From the NCBI GenBank assembly GCA_019637155.1, contig JAHBWE010000010.1, positions 62,001 to 126,000 on the forward strand: a stretch of DNA of 64,000 nt. The letters are read 5' to 3'. The stretch comes from Labilithrix sp. GTDB taxonomy: Bacteria > Myxococcota_A > Polyangia > Polyangiales > Polyangiaceae. Position numbers and translations under genes: made by a program. The notes under the pieces are model-generated. The model saw only the letters and a list, made by a program, of their open reading frames with translations, was not told the DNA's origin and searched no databases. This document shows, piece by piece, positions 17,306 through 24,946 of the stretch; the stretch's first letter is position 1; every line of letters begins with the position of its first letter.

Positions 17306-19018
17306 TCATGCGGCACACTCTCCTTCGCCGAGCTGGACGAGGAAGCCGGAGGCTTCGCCGACGTCGGCGGCCTCGTCGGGGCGCGGCGCGGCGGAGACGA
17401 TGTCGCCGAGCGCGGCGACGACCTTCTTCGCGTCGGCGCGCTCGAAGAACGCGGCCGGCGTCTCGCCGTCGCTCTTCTCGGCCTCGTAGAGGCGGAGCAG
17501 CACAAGGACCGCGTCGGGCACGCGGCGCGCGACGATCTTCACGACCTGCCGCCCGAAGCGGGCCCCGCGCGGGTCGACGCCGCCGCCGAGGTGGAGCTGA
17601 TAGACGGGCACGGTCGTGTCGCCGATCGTCTTGGCGCCGCCGTGGAAGCCGAGGTCGGCGATGTGGTGCTGCCCGCACGAGTTGGGGCAACCGCTCACCT
17701 TGATGATCGTCTTCGCGACGTCGCCGCTCGCGCCGAGGCCGAGCGCCTCGAGCTTGTCCGTGATCGCCCTCGCGACCGCGCGCGACGACGTCACCGCGAG
17801 GTTGCAGGTGTCGGCGCCCTGGCAGCTCGTGACGTCGCGGGCGGTGTGGAGATCGAGCTTCGCGAGGCCGGCGGCGTCGAGGCGCGCGAAGAGGGCGGGG
17901 AGGGAGCGCGGGTGCACCCACGGCAGGAGGAGGTTCTGATCGATCGTGAGGCGCACGGTGCCGTCGCCGAACGCGCTCGCGAGCGCGCCGATCTCGCGGA
18001 GCTGCGCGCTCGTCGCGTCGCCGAGGAGGAGGCGCACGTAGACGGCGACGTGCTCGTGGTCGCGCTGGCTCACGACCGAGGACGCGCGCCAGGCGAAGTA
18101 GTCCGCGTCCCGCTTCGCGTCCGCGCTCTCGATCGGGGTGCCGGGCGTCGTCCCGGCGAGCTCGGGGAGCGCGAGCTCGGCGGCGGCCTCGGCGTCGACC
18201 TCGGCGCGGATCGCGGCGTACGTCGCGCGGAACCCGTCGTCGCCGAGCTTCTTCAGCACGTATTTGAGGCGCGCGCGCTGGCGGTTCTCGCGGTTGCCGA
18301 GGCGATCGAAGAGCCGCACGATCGCCTCTCCGACGCGGCCGATCTCGGCGCCGCGCACCCACTCGTGGAGCACGAGCGCGTTCCGCGGCGACGACGACAG
18401 GCCGCCGCCGGCGACGACCTTGAAGCCCTTCTCTCCGTCTTTCGTCGTGGCGATGAACCCGAGGTCGTGGATCGCAGCCTTGGCGCAGTCGTTCGCGCAG
18501 CCGCTGAAGGCGATCTTGAACTTGCGCGGGAGCGTCTCGCTCAGCGGATGGCGGAGGAACAGCCGCGTGATCGCCTCGGCGTAGGGCGTGACGTCGAACG
18601 GCGCGGCCCTGCACACCTCCGCGAGCTCGCACGCGGTGACGGAGCGCACGGAGTTCCCGCACGCGCCGCGGGTGGTGAGGCCGGCCTCGTCGAGGCGCCG
18701 CATCGCGGCCTCGACGTCGCTCATCTTCACGAAGTGAAACTGGACGTTCTGGCGGGTGGTGACGTGCCCGAACCCACGCGAGTAGGCGTCGGCGACGTCG
18801 GCGAGCGCGTTGAGCGCGGTCTCGTCGAGGCGCCCGAACGGGATCTTCACCCGCAGCATCTGGGTGCCTTCCTGGCGCTGCCCGTACACCCCGCGCGTCA
18901 GTCGATACGCGCGAAACGCATCCGGCCCGATCTCACCACGCTCGAACGCCTCGAGCTTCGCGACGAACTCGTCGACGTCCCGCGCCTCCGAGAACTTCGG
19001 AAGTGTCACCGCCGCCAT
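17306..19018 (-). CDS. Siroheme- and [4Fe-4S]-containing sulfite (or nitrite) reductase, haemoprotein subunit
   Basis: 570 residues. It has the duplicated ferredoxin-like/siroheme layout: 'RGFGHVTTRQNVQFH', 'GACGNSVRSVTACELAEVC' and 'KIAFSGCANDCA', then in the second half 'TSCQGADTCNLAV' and 'KVSGCPNSCGQHH', which supply the C-x5-C and C-x3-C ligands of the coupled cluster and siroheme. It reduces sulfite to sulfide in the cytoplasm; nitrite reductases share these motifs, but the cysC/cysH neighbours favour sulfite. ATG 19018 is preceded by GGAGGAG, and the start overlaps the cysC stop by 13 bases. Confidence 0.92.
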   Translation of the reverse strand: MAAVTLPKFSEARDVDEFVAKLEAFERGEIGPDAFRAYRLTRGVYGQRQEGTQMLRVKIPFGRLDETALNALADVADAYSRGFGHVTTRQNVQFHFVKMSDVEAAMRRLDEAGLTTRGACGNSVRSVTACELAEVCRAAPFDVTPYAEAITRLFLRHPLSETLPRKFKIAFSGCANDCAKAAIHDLGFIATTKDGEKGFKVVAGGGLSSSPRNALVLHEWVRGAEIGRVGEAIVRLFDRLGNRENRQRARLKYVLKKLGDDGFRATYAAIRAEVDAEAAAELALPELAGTTPGTPIESADAKRDADYFAWRASSVVSQRDHEHVAVYVRLLLGDATSAQLREIGALASAFGDGTVRLTIDQNLLLPWVHPRSLPALFARLDAAGLAKLDLHTARDVTSCQGADTCNLAVTSSRAVARAITDKLEALGLGASGDVAKTIIKVSGCPNSCGQHHIADLGFHGGAKTIGDTTVPVYQLHLGGGVDPRGARFGRQVVKIVARRVPDAVLVLLRLYEAEKSDGETPAAFFERADAKKVVAALGDIVSAAPRPDEAADVGEASGFLVQLGEGECAA

Positions 19019-20358
19019 GCTGTCTCCTCCGTTCCGTCCGCATCTCCGCCCGCGCCCCCCGCCCGCGCTCGTCGCGCATCTTCCCCCCATCCCCCCTCCG
19101 GCGGCCCACCCGCACGAGCATCGTCGTTCCGCCCGTTCCCCCAACCCCGCGGAGGCGCGCCCACCCGCTCGCGCGCCTCCACCCCTCCGCCATCGCGCCC
19201 CTCGAACGCCGCGCCCGCCGCTGCGCGCTCGTCGCTCCGACTTCCCAGCGCGGTGCGCGTCCGCGCGTCGTTCAGCGCGCTCGCGCTCTCGCGCTCCGGC
19301 GGCGTGAGCGGTCGCGTATCGTCGGTTCGTGCGCCCGTGCGTTCGCATTCGGGCGGCGTGAGCGGTTGCGTGTCGTCGGTCCGTGCGATCGGGGGTTCGC
19401 ATTCGGGCGGCGTGAGCGGTCGCGTGTCGACGTTCGTCGCGCTCGTGTGCGTGTGCTCTGGCGGCGTGTGCGGCCGCGCGTCGTCGGTTCGTGCGCTCGT
19501 GCGTTCGCGTTCTGGCGGCGTGAGCGCTCGAGCGTCGTCGTTCAGCGTGCTCGTGCGTCCGCGCTCCGGCGGCGTGTGGGGCCGAGCGTCGTGGTTTCGG
19601 GCGCTCGTGTGTTCGCGCTCTGGCGGAGTGAGCGGCTCCGCGGCGTCGGTCCGTGCGCTCGGGTGTCTGCGCTCGGGGGGCGTGTGTCGGGCGTCGTCGG
19701 TCCGTGCGCTCGGGGGTTCGTGCTCGGGCGGTCGAGCGTGTTCGTCGCTCCGTCCGGCGGGGGCGGCGTGCGAGTCGTCGTTTCGGGGGGGCGCGCGGCG
19801 GGCGGTGAGCAGGTCGACGATGCGGGCGACGCTCTCGGCGAGGGTCAGGGTGCTCGTGTCGAGGGTCAGCTCGGGGGCGAGCGGCGGCTCGTAGGGGTCG
19901 CTGATGCCGGTGAAGGAGGCGATCTCGCCGGCGAGCGCCTTCTTGTAGAGGCCCTTGGTGTCGCGGGCGACGCATGCCTCGAGCGGCGGGGCGACGTGCA
20001 CCTCGACGAAGTCGCCGATGAGCGCCCGCGCCGCCTCGCGCGCCGCGCGGAAGGGCGAGATCGCGGCGACAATGACGTGGACGCCATTTCGTTGAAGTAG
20101 ATGCGCGACGAACGCGATGCGCGCGACGTTGAGGTCGCGGTCCTCGCGCGAGAAGCCGAGCCCCTTCGACAGGTGCGTTCGGACGACGTCGCCGTCCAGG
20201 ACCTCGACCCGGCCCCCCGCCGCCCTCAGCACCGGCGCGAGCGCCTCGGCGATCGTGGACTTCCCCGCGCCGGAGAGGCCGGTGAGCCACACGACGACGC
20301 CGCGGTCGCGCCCCGCGCCGTCTGCAAATGCTAGGTTGGTCGAGGCGCGATTCGTCAT
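19006..20358 (-). CDS. cysC: Adenylyl-sulfate kinase with a long tandem-repeat C-terminal tail
   Basis: 450 residues, against about 200 for typical CysC. Residues 1-185 are a complete APS kinase: P-loop GLSGAGKS at 27-34, 'VLDGDVVRTHLSKGLGFS', 'REDRDLNVARI', 'AAISPFRAAR' and 'DTKGLYKKALAGEI'. Residues 186-450 are low-complexity, with about nine copies of an 18-residue unit of the type TPPERERTSARTDDARPL. The frame stays open to a stop overlapping the next gene's start by 13 bases. The kinase forms PAPS from APS. The tail has no known function; its translation is inferred from the open frame and the 54-base period. Confidence 0.9.
   Translation of the reverse strand: MTNRASTNLAFADGAGRDRGVVVWLTGLSGAGKSTIAEALAPVLRAAGGRVEVLDGDVVRTHLSKGLGFSREDRDLNVARIAFVAHLLQRNGVHVIVAAISPFRAAREAARALIGDFVEVHVAPPLEACVARDTKGLYKKALAGEIASFTGISDPYEPPLAPELTLDTSTLTLAESVARIVDLLTARRAPPRNDDSHAAPAGRSDEHARPPEHEPPSARTDDARHTPPERRHPSARTDAAEPLTPPEREHTSARNHDARPHTPPERGRTSTLNDDARALTPPERERTSARTDDARPHTPPEHTHTSATNVDTRPLTPPECEPPIARTDDTQPLTPPECERTGARTDDTRPLTPPERESASALNDARTRTALGSRSDERAAAGAAFEGRDGGGVEARERVGAPPRGWGNGRNDDARAGGPPEGGWGEDARRARAGGAGGDADGTEETAWRR
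19252..19733 (-). repeat. 54-bp tandem repeat, about nine units, in the 3' part of cysC
   Basis: On the plus strand each unit contains a GGCGGCGTG-type block followed by a GTCGTCGGTTCGTGCGC-type block. Adjacent blocks are 54 bases apart, a multiple of three. On the minus strand the unit encodes TPPExxxTSARTDDxRPL with substitutions mainly at positions 5-9. The array lies between the kinase core of cysC and the start of the sulfite reductase gene. Confidence 0.85.
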
Positions 20359-20367
20359 AGCGTTTGA

Positions 20368-21033
20368 ATGTCTATTATAGTGGAGAAGGTGTTGGCGGTA
20401 CGCAAGCGGAAAGCAGGCAGCGGGGTAGAGAAGGGTACGGAGTCGGCGGTCGCGGAGGCGCTCGGCGACGACGTCGGTGCGGCGGAGCTCGCGCGGCGCG
20501 TGGCGGAGAACCTCCGGCACAAACGGAAGGTGCGCGGCCTCTCGCTCGACGACCTCGCGCGGGCGTCGGGCGTCAGCCGCGCGGCGCTCTCGCAGGTCGA
20601 GACCTGCAAGACGAACCCCACGGTGGGCCTTCTCTGGAAGATCGCGGTCGGCCTCGGCGTCCCGTTCGCCGACCTGCTCGGGCAGCCGCGCACCGGCATC
20701 AGCGTGCTTCGCCGCGGCGAGGCGCAGGTGCTGCGGTCGCTCGACGGCAAGCTGGAGAGCCGGCCGCTCACCCCGGCAGGGGCGTCGGCGCTCGTCGAGA
20801 TCTACGAGCTGCGCCTCGCCGCGCGGGCGACGCACACCTCCGAGCCGCACGCGGCGGGGACACACGAGTTCGTCGTCGTCCTCTCTGGGAGCCTTCGCCT
20901 CCACGTCGAAGGCGAGACGATCGACCTCCTCGCCGGCGACTCGGTCTCGTTCCCCGCCGACCGCTCGCACGCGTACGAGAACAACGGCTCGTCGGAAGCG
21001 CGCTACCACAACGTCATCCTCTACGAGCGCTGA
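20368..21033 (+). CDS. XRE-family transcriptional regulator with cupin domain, SutR-like
   Basis: 221 residues from ATG 20368. Residues about 40-105 form a helix-turn-helix ('ENLRHKRKVRGLSLDDLARASGVS', 'LSQVETCKTNPTVGLLWKIA'). Residues 125-221 form a cupin barrel ('EPHAAGTHEFVVVLSGSLRL', 'GDSVSFPADRSHAYEN'). This HTH-plus-cupin layout is that of SutR/PuuR-type regulators, and E. coli SutR controls sulfur utilisation. It sits between the divergent cysC and ssuBC-cobA arms, so it probably controls both. Its annotated start overlaps the cysC promoter; in-frame GTG codons at 20380 and 20389 are alternative starts. Confidence 0.85.
   Translation: MSIIVEKVLAVRKRKAGSGVEKGTESAVAEALGDDVGAAELARRVAENLRHKRKVRGLSLDDLARASGVSRAALSQVETCKTNPTVGLLWKIAVGLGVPFADLLGQPRTGISVLRRGEAQVLRSLDGKLESRPLTPAGASALVEIYELRLAARATHTSEPHAAGTHEFVVVLSGSLRLHVEGETIDLLAGDSVSFPADRSHAYENNGSSEARYHNVILYER
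20372..20402 (-). promoter_or_regulatory. Probable cysC promoter on a CTATTATAG palindrome
   Basis: On the minus strand a perfect TATAAT (20374-20379) lies 15 bases before the cysC ATG at 20358; the -35 region is weak (CGTACC at 17-base spacing, or TTGCGT at 20). The hexamer sits inside the 9-base palindrome CTATTATAG (20372-20380), which on the plus strand offers TATTAT for the opposite direction. This is an AT-rich island in otherwise very GC-rich sequence, which supports a regulatory role. The operator idea is inference. Confidence 0.55.
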
Positions 21034-21120
21034 AGCCGCATCCGGCGGCGCTCGCTTCGCGGCTCGCACCGACCCATTGCCGCAGCCGATTTGACGGGCC
21101 GGCTGCCGTCTCGGGACGTA

Positions 21121-21152
21121 TTGATTCTTCGTGGCCGTTCATTATGATGAAC
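21121..21152 (+). promoter_or_regulatory. Probable ssuB promoter with overlapping inverted-repeat operator
   Basis: TTGATT (21121-21126), 16 bases, then TATGAT (21143-21148) resembles a housekeeping sigma promoter. The -10 element is embedded in the inverted repeat GTTCAT-TATG-ATGAAC (21137-21152). The ssuB ATG at 21155 is only 6 bases after the -10 element, so transcription would begin at or near the start codon (leaderless message). The inverted repeat is a natural candidate operator for the XRE-cupin regulator encoded just upstream. Confidence 0.55.
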
Positions 21153-21154
21153 CA

Positions 21155-22072
21155 ATGTCCGCAGCGGCGAAACTCTCCAGCTTGGCGGACGTGGTGACGC
21201 GCGCGCCGGAGCGGCGGGGGCTCGCGACGGCGGGGCTCGAGCACGTCAGCCTACGGCTCGGAGATACGTCGATCCTCGACGACGTGACGCTGGCCGTCGG
21301 GCCGGGCGAGGCGCTGTGCCTGGTCGGTCCTTCGGGTGGAGGCAAGTCTACGATACTGAATCTCCTCGCCGGCCTCGTCGCGCCGACTGCGGGACGCGTC
21401 ACGTTCGACGGCGCGCCGATCGACGGCCCGAGCCCCGAGCGCGCCGTCGTCTTCCAGGACGCGGCGCTGTTCCCGTGGCTCTCGCTCGCGCAGAACGTCG
21501 CGTTCCCGCTCGAGATGGCCGGAGTCGAACGCGCCGAGCGAGAGGCCCGCGTCGAGGAGCTGCTCCGCCTCGTGCACCTCTCGCGGTTCCGCGGGATGTA
21601 TCCGCACGAGCTGTCGGGGGGGATGCGGCAGCGCGGGGCGATCGCGCGCGCGCTCGCGACGCGACCGCGGATGATCCTGTTCGACGAGCCCTTCGCGGCG
21701 CTGGACGGGCAGATGCGCGAGCTGCTCCAGAGCGAGGTCGAGCGCCTCGTCGGCGCCTCGCGCACGACGATGGTGTTCGTGACGCACCAGATCGACGAGG
21801 CGGTGCGCCTCGGCGATCGCGTCGTGCTCATCGGGGCGAGGCCGGGGCGGATCGTCGGCGAGGTCCACGTCGACCTGCCGCGCCCGCGGGTGCGCGACGC
21901 GCGGGCGATGGAGATCGCGCAGCGCATCGCGGACGAGATCCGGAGCGAGGTCGAGAAGGTGGCGAGGGAGGAGGCGGATGGTGCCTGGGGAGTCGAAGCC
22001 GACGGCGACGCGCATCCTGCAGAGAGCGGTCGTCGCGGCGGTCCTCGTCGTCGTCTGGGCGGCGGCGTCTGA
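21155..22072 (+). CDS. ABC transporter ATP-binding protein, SsuB/TauB type
   Basis: 305 residues. Walker A GPSGGGKST, Q-loop 'VVFQDAALFPWLSLAQNV', signature LSGGMRQRGAIARAL, Walker B 'MILFDEPFAALDGQ' and the switch His in 'VFVTHQIDEA'. The Q-loop and 'LFPWLS' wording match the nitrate/sulfonate/taurine ATPase subfamily. It powers import with the permease encoded next, which it overlaps by 95 bases, and presumably uses the binding protein at 15546-16526. ATG 21155 was chosen over a GTG at 21131, which lies inside the promoter. Confidence 0.88.
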   Translation: MSAAAKLSSLADVVTRAPERRGLATAGLEHVSLRLGDTSILDDVTLAVGPGEALCLVGPSGGGKSTILNLLAGLVAPTAGRVTFDGAPIDGPSPERAVVFQDAALFPWLSLAQNVAFPLEMAGVERAEREARVEELLRLVHLSRFRGMYPHELSGGMRQRGAIARALATRPRMILFDEPFAALDGQMRELLQSEVERLVGASRTTMVFVTHQIDEAVRLGDRVVLIGARPGRIVGEVHVDLPRPRVRDARAMEIAQRIADEIRSEVEKVAREEADGAWGVEADGDAHPAESGRRGGPRRRLGGGV

Positions 22073-22757
22073 GGCGGCGCGGAGCGCGCTGTTTCCGGGC
22101 CCGCTCGAGGTGGCGCGCTCGCTCGTCGCGTCCGCGCGCGGCGGCATGCTCGGACGCGCCGTCGTCGTGAGCGCGCTCCGCCTCTCGTTCGGGTACCTGC
22201 TCGCGCTGACGCTCGGCGTGCCGCTCGGCGTCGTCCTCGCGCGCGTCCCGGCGCTGAAGCGGGCGCTCGGCCCGCTGCTCCTCGGGCTGTCGAGCGTCCC
22301 TTCCATCTGCTGGCTGCCGCTCGCGATCGTGTGGTTCGGTCTGTCCGAGGCGGCGATCCAGGTCGTCGTCGTCCTCGGCGCCGCGCTCCCGATCACGCTC
22401 GCGACCGAGAGCTCCGTGCGCCAGCTCCCGCCCTCGATCGAGCGCGCCGCGCGCACGATGGGCGCGCGAGGTTTCACGCTCCTCTTCCGGGTGCTCCTCG
22501 CCGCGGCGCTCCCGGGGATCCTCACCGGCGCGAAGATGGGCTGGACCTTCGCGCTGCGCTCGCTGATGGCGGGCGAGCTCCTCTTCGTCTCCGGTGGCCT
22601 CGGGCAGCTCCTCGAGACGGGCCGCGACCTCGCCGACACCGCGCTCGTCCTCGGCGTCGTCGTCGTCATCGTCGTGCTGTCGCGCGCGAGCGAGCGGGTC
22701 CTCTTCGGTCCGGTGGAGCGCCTCGTCGCGCGCCGCTGGGGAACGGCGGCGCCCTGA
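21978..22757 (+). CDS. ABC transporter permease, SsuC/TauC type
   Basis: 259 residues with about six hydrophobic segments and the BPD_transp_1 EAA-like loop ('RAARTMGARGFTLLFRVLLAAALPGILTG'). 'LSSVPSICWLPLAIVWFGL' is typical of sulfonate/taurine/nitrate permeases. The ATG at 21978 is preceded by GGGAGGAGG, which decides the start although it lies 95 bases inside ssuB. The stop overlaps the cobA start (TGATG). It forms the inner-membrane channel for the ligand bound by the SsuA-like protein. Confidence 0.88.
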   Translation: MVPGESKPTATRILQRAVVAAVLVVVWAAASEAARSALFPGPLEVARSLVASARGGMLGRAVVVSALRLSFGYLLALTLGVPLGVVLARVPALKRALGPLLLGLSSVPSICWLPLAIVWFGLSEAAIQVVVVLGAALPITLATESSVRQLPPSIERAARTMGARGFTLLFRVLLAAALPGILTGAKMGWTFALRSLMAGELLFVSGGLGQLLETGRDLADTALVLGVVVVIVVLSRASERVLFGPVERLVARRWGTAAP

Positions 22758-23566
22758 TGCTCGTCGTCGCGAAGTCGGCCCCCCGCGGCCGCGTGTTCCT
22801 CGTCGGCGCGGGCCCGGGCGATCCGGACCTCCTCACGGTGAAGGCGCTCCGTATATTGCAGAATGCATGCATCGTCGCGTACGACGAGCTCGTCGGCCCC
22901 GCGATCATGGACCTGATCCCGGCGGGCGCGGAGCGCATCCCGGTCGGCCGGAGGAAGGGCACCTGTCCGAGCGCGCCGTCGATCCATCCCGCCGTGCTCG
23001 AGCGCGCGCTCGCCGGTCACGACGTCGTGCGCTTGAAGGGAGGCGATCCGATGGTCTTCGGGCGCGGCGGGGAGGAGGCGGCGGAGCTCACCGCGCTGGC
23101 GATCCCGTTCGAGATCGTCCCCGGCGTCAGCGCCGCTCTCGGCGCCGCGGCGTCGAGCGGGATCCCGCTCACGCACCGCGACGCGTCGAAGGCGGTGACG
23201 TTCGCGACCGCGCAGCTGCGCCACGACTCGACGGCGGATCCGCTCGCCGACCTCCCGCGGAGCGGCACGATCGTGCTCTACATGGGTCTCTCGACGCTGG
23301 GCGAGACCACGGCGCGCCTCATCGCGGCGGGCCGCGCGCCGGAGACACCGGCGGCGGTGGTGTCGCGCGCGACGCTGCCGGACGAGCGCGTCGTCACCGC
23401 CACGCTCGCGACGATCGCGGCCGCCGTCGAGCACGCCGCCCTCGCGACCCCGGCGCTGGTCGTGATCGGCGACGTCGTCGCGAGGCGCGTCATCAGCCCC
23501 GCCGCGCCCGCGCATACCGCCGCGCCCGAGCGCGCCGCCACGCCCGCGCGTGGCCGCATCGCGTGA
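22757..23566 (+). CDS. cobA: Uroporphyrinogen-III C-methyltransferase (SUMT)
   Basis: 269 residues. SAM-binding motif 'VFLVGAGPGDPDLLTVKAL', then 'VAYDELV', 'RLKGGDPMVFGRGGEEA' and 'VPGVSAALGAAASSGIPLTHRD', all hallmarks of SUMT. It makes precorrin-2, the precursor of siroheme, from uroporphyrinogen III. The start shares a base with the ssuC stop, so it belongs to the transporter operon. With the precorrin-2 dehydrogenase at 24379-24939 it supplies the cofactor of the sulfite reductase. The C-terminus has a short Ala/Pro/Arg tail. Confidence 0.94.
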   Translation: MLVVAKSAPRGRVFLVGAGPGDPDLLTVKALRILQNACIVAYDELVGPAIMDLIPAGAERIPVGRRKGTCPSAPSIHPAVLERALAGHDVVRLKGGDPMVFGRGGEEAAELTALAIPFEIVPGVSAALGAAASSGIPLTHRDASKAVTFATAQLRHDSTADPLADLPRSGTIVLYMGLSTLGETTARLIAAGRAPETPAAVVSRATLPDERVVTATLATIAAAVEHAALATPALVVIGDVVARRVISPAAPAHTAAPERAATPARGRIA

Positions 23567-23629
23567 AGTGCTCGGTGTCGTATCGCCTGAAAGATGCTTG
23601 GTGGTGGTGGTGCGTGGCATTCTCTCTGG

Positions 23630-24376
23630 ATGTGGAGGCTGGGGCGTGTGGTGTTCGTCGGGGGGGCGATGGCGAGCGTCTTCGTGTGGGCGGCGTGTGG
23701 GGATGACGATGGCGCTGGGGCGGCCTCGGTCGTCGACGCGGGCAGCGACGTGGCGCTCGATACGGCGCCGCGCGATGCGACGGGACCGAACGATCCGACC
23801 GACGCGCCGTTCGTCCACGACAGCGGGATCCGTCCGATCGGCGATCGCGACGCCGGACCCGAGGACGCGATCGTCTTCGACGTCGGCGGAACCTCGATCC
23901 CCTGCGTCGCGAACGGACAGCTCGAGGTCGAGCCGAACGACACGAAGGCGACCGCGAACACGCTCACCGGCTCGCGCTGCGGGATCGTCCGCATCGTCGC
24001 CGCCCCGCCGCCCGACACCGCAGACGCTGGGACCGACGACGCGGGAGATGCCGGGCCCGACGATGCCGGCGACACCGCGGACGCGGACGCCGTCGACGCG
24101 AGCGACGCCGACGCAGGCGCGCCGGACGCCGATGCCGATGCCGGCGTGGTGAGCGAGAGCGACTTCCTCACGTTCCGCATCAGCTCGACGGCGACGAGGT
24201 TCGAGATCCAGTACCACGGCGCCGTCCAGCTCTTCGTCAGCGTCGGCGACGCGGCGCCATTGAACCTCGCGACCACGCCGACGCTCCCGTTCCGTCGCGA
24301 TCAGCCGTACTTCATCGAGGTCCGCTCGGCCGACGGCGAACCCCACCCGTGGCGCGTGACGCTCTTCGAAGACTGA
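23630..24376 (+). CDS. Asp/Ala-rich lipoprotein with a pre-peptidase (PPC)-like beta domain
   Basis: 248 residues. A lipoprotein signal (MWRLGRVVFVGG...VWAAC-G) is followed by an acidic linker. Then comes a segment resembling PPC domains: 'QLEVEPNDTKATANTL' and 'SDFLTFRISSTATRFEI'. The PPC segment is split by an insert of about 45 residues made almost only of Asp, Ala, Gly and Thr. No catalytic motif is seen; a surface or matrix-binding role is a guess. ATG 23630 gives a compact signal peptide; the frame is open to 23594. Confidence 0.65.
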   Translation: MWRLGRVVFVGGAMASVFVWAACGDDDGAGAASVVDAGSDVALDTAPRDATGPNDPTDAPFVHDSGIRPIGDRDAGPEDAIVFDVGGTSIPCVANGQLEVEPNDTKATANTLTGSRCGIVRIVAAPPPDTADAGTDDAGDAGPDDAGDTADADAVDASDADAGAPDADADAGVVSESDFLTFRISSTATRFEIQYHGAVQLFVSVGDAAPLNLATTPTLPFRRDQPYFIEVRSADGEPHPWRVTLFED

Positions 24377-24378
24377 AA

Positions 24379-24939
24379 CTACCGCGCGCGCTCCTTGAAC
24401 GCGCGGACGAGCTCCGGGAAGCGTGAGGCCATCGGGGTGCCTTCGCGTTTCCATCGCTCGCGGAGCGCGCGGGCAGCCTCGATCCAGTCGTCGGCGGGGA
24501 GGGCCTGCTCGAGCACCTCGCGCAGGAGCCGCGACAGCGCGGGCGCCTCGCCCGACGACGAGATCGCGACGGTGAAGGGCCCGCGCCGGACGACGCTGGC
24601 CGAGATCGCGGAGCCATTCGGAGGATCGTCGATCGCGACGGCGAAGATGCGCGCCGCGGCGGCGAGGTCGCAGACCTCCTTCTGCGTCGCCGCGTCCGCC
24701 GTCGCCGCGACGACGAGCCAGGCCGCGCCGACGTCGCGCGCCTCGAACGCGCGGAGCGAGAGCGTGCACGCGCCCTCGGCGCTCATCGCGTGCACGGCGG
24801 GCGTCGCCGTCTTCGCGACGACGCGCACGCGCGCGCCGGCGGCGGCGAGGTCCTCGATCTTCCGCTCGGCGACCGCGCCGGCGCCGACGACGAGGACGTC
24901 TCTCCCGTCGAGGCGGAGAAAGAGCGGGAAGAGGCTCAT
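24379..24939 (-). CDS. Precorrin-2 dehydrogenase / siroheme synthase N-terminal domain protein
   Basis: 186 residues. NAD-binding motif 'VLVVGAGAVAERKIEDLAAAGARVRVVA', then 'WLVVAATADAATQKEV' and 'SASVVRRGPFTVAISSSGEAPALSRLLRE', the CysG N-terminal/Met8p signature. It oxidises precorrin-2 to sirohydrochlorin and, in bifunctional members, inserts iron; no separate chelatase is visible here. ATG 24939 gives MSLFPLFLRL. It converges on the lipoprotein gene 2 bases away and follows the DNA methyltransferase by 7 bases. Confidence 0.9.
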   Translation of the reverse strand: MSLFPLFLRLDGRDVLVVGAGAVAERKIEDLAAAGARVRVVAKTATPAVHAMSAEGACTLSLRAFEARDVGAAWLVVAATADAATQKEVCDLAAAARIFAVAIDDPPNGSAISASVVRRGPFTVAISSSGEAPALSRLLREVLEQALPADDWIEAARALRERWKREGTPMASRFPELVRAFKERAR

Positions 24940-24946
24940 CCCGCGA

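Noticed and set aside
19020..20100. Plus-strand frames across the cysC repeat region as separate genes
   Set aside because: They mirror the repeat, lack recognisable motifs, and the minus frame is continuous with a bona fide APS kinase.
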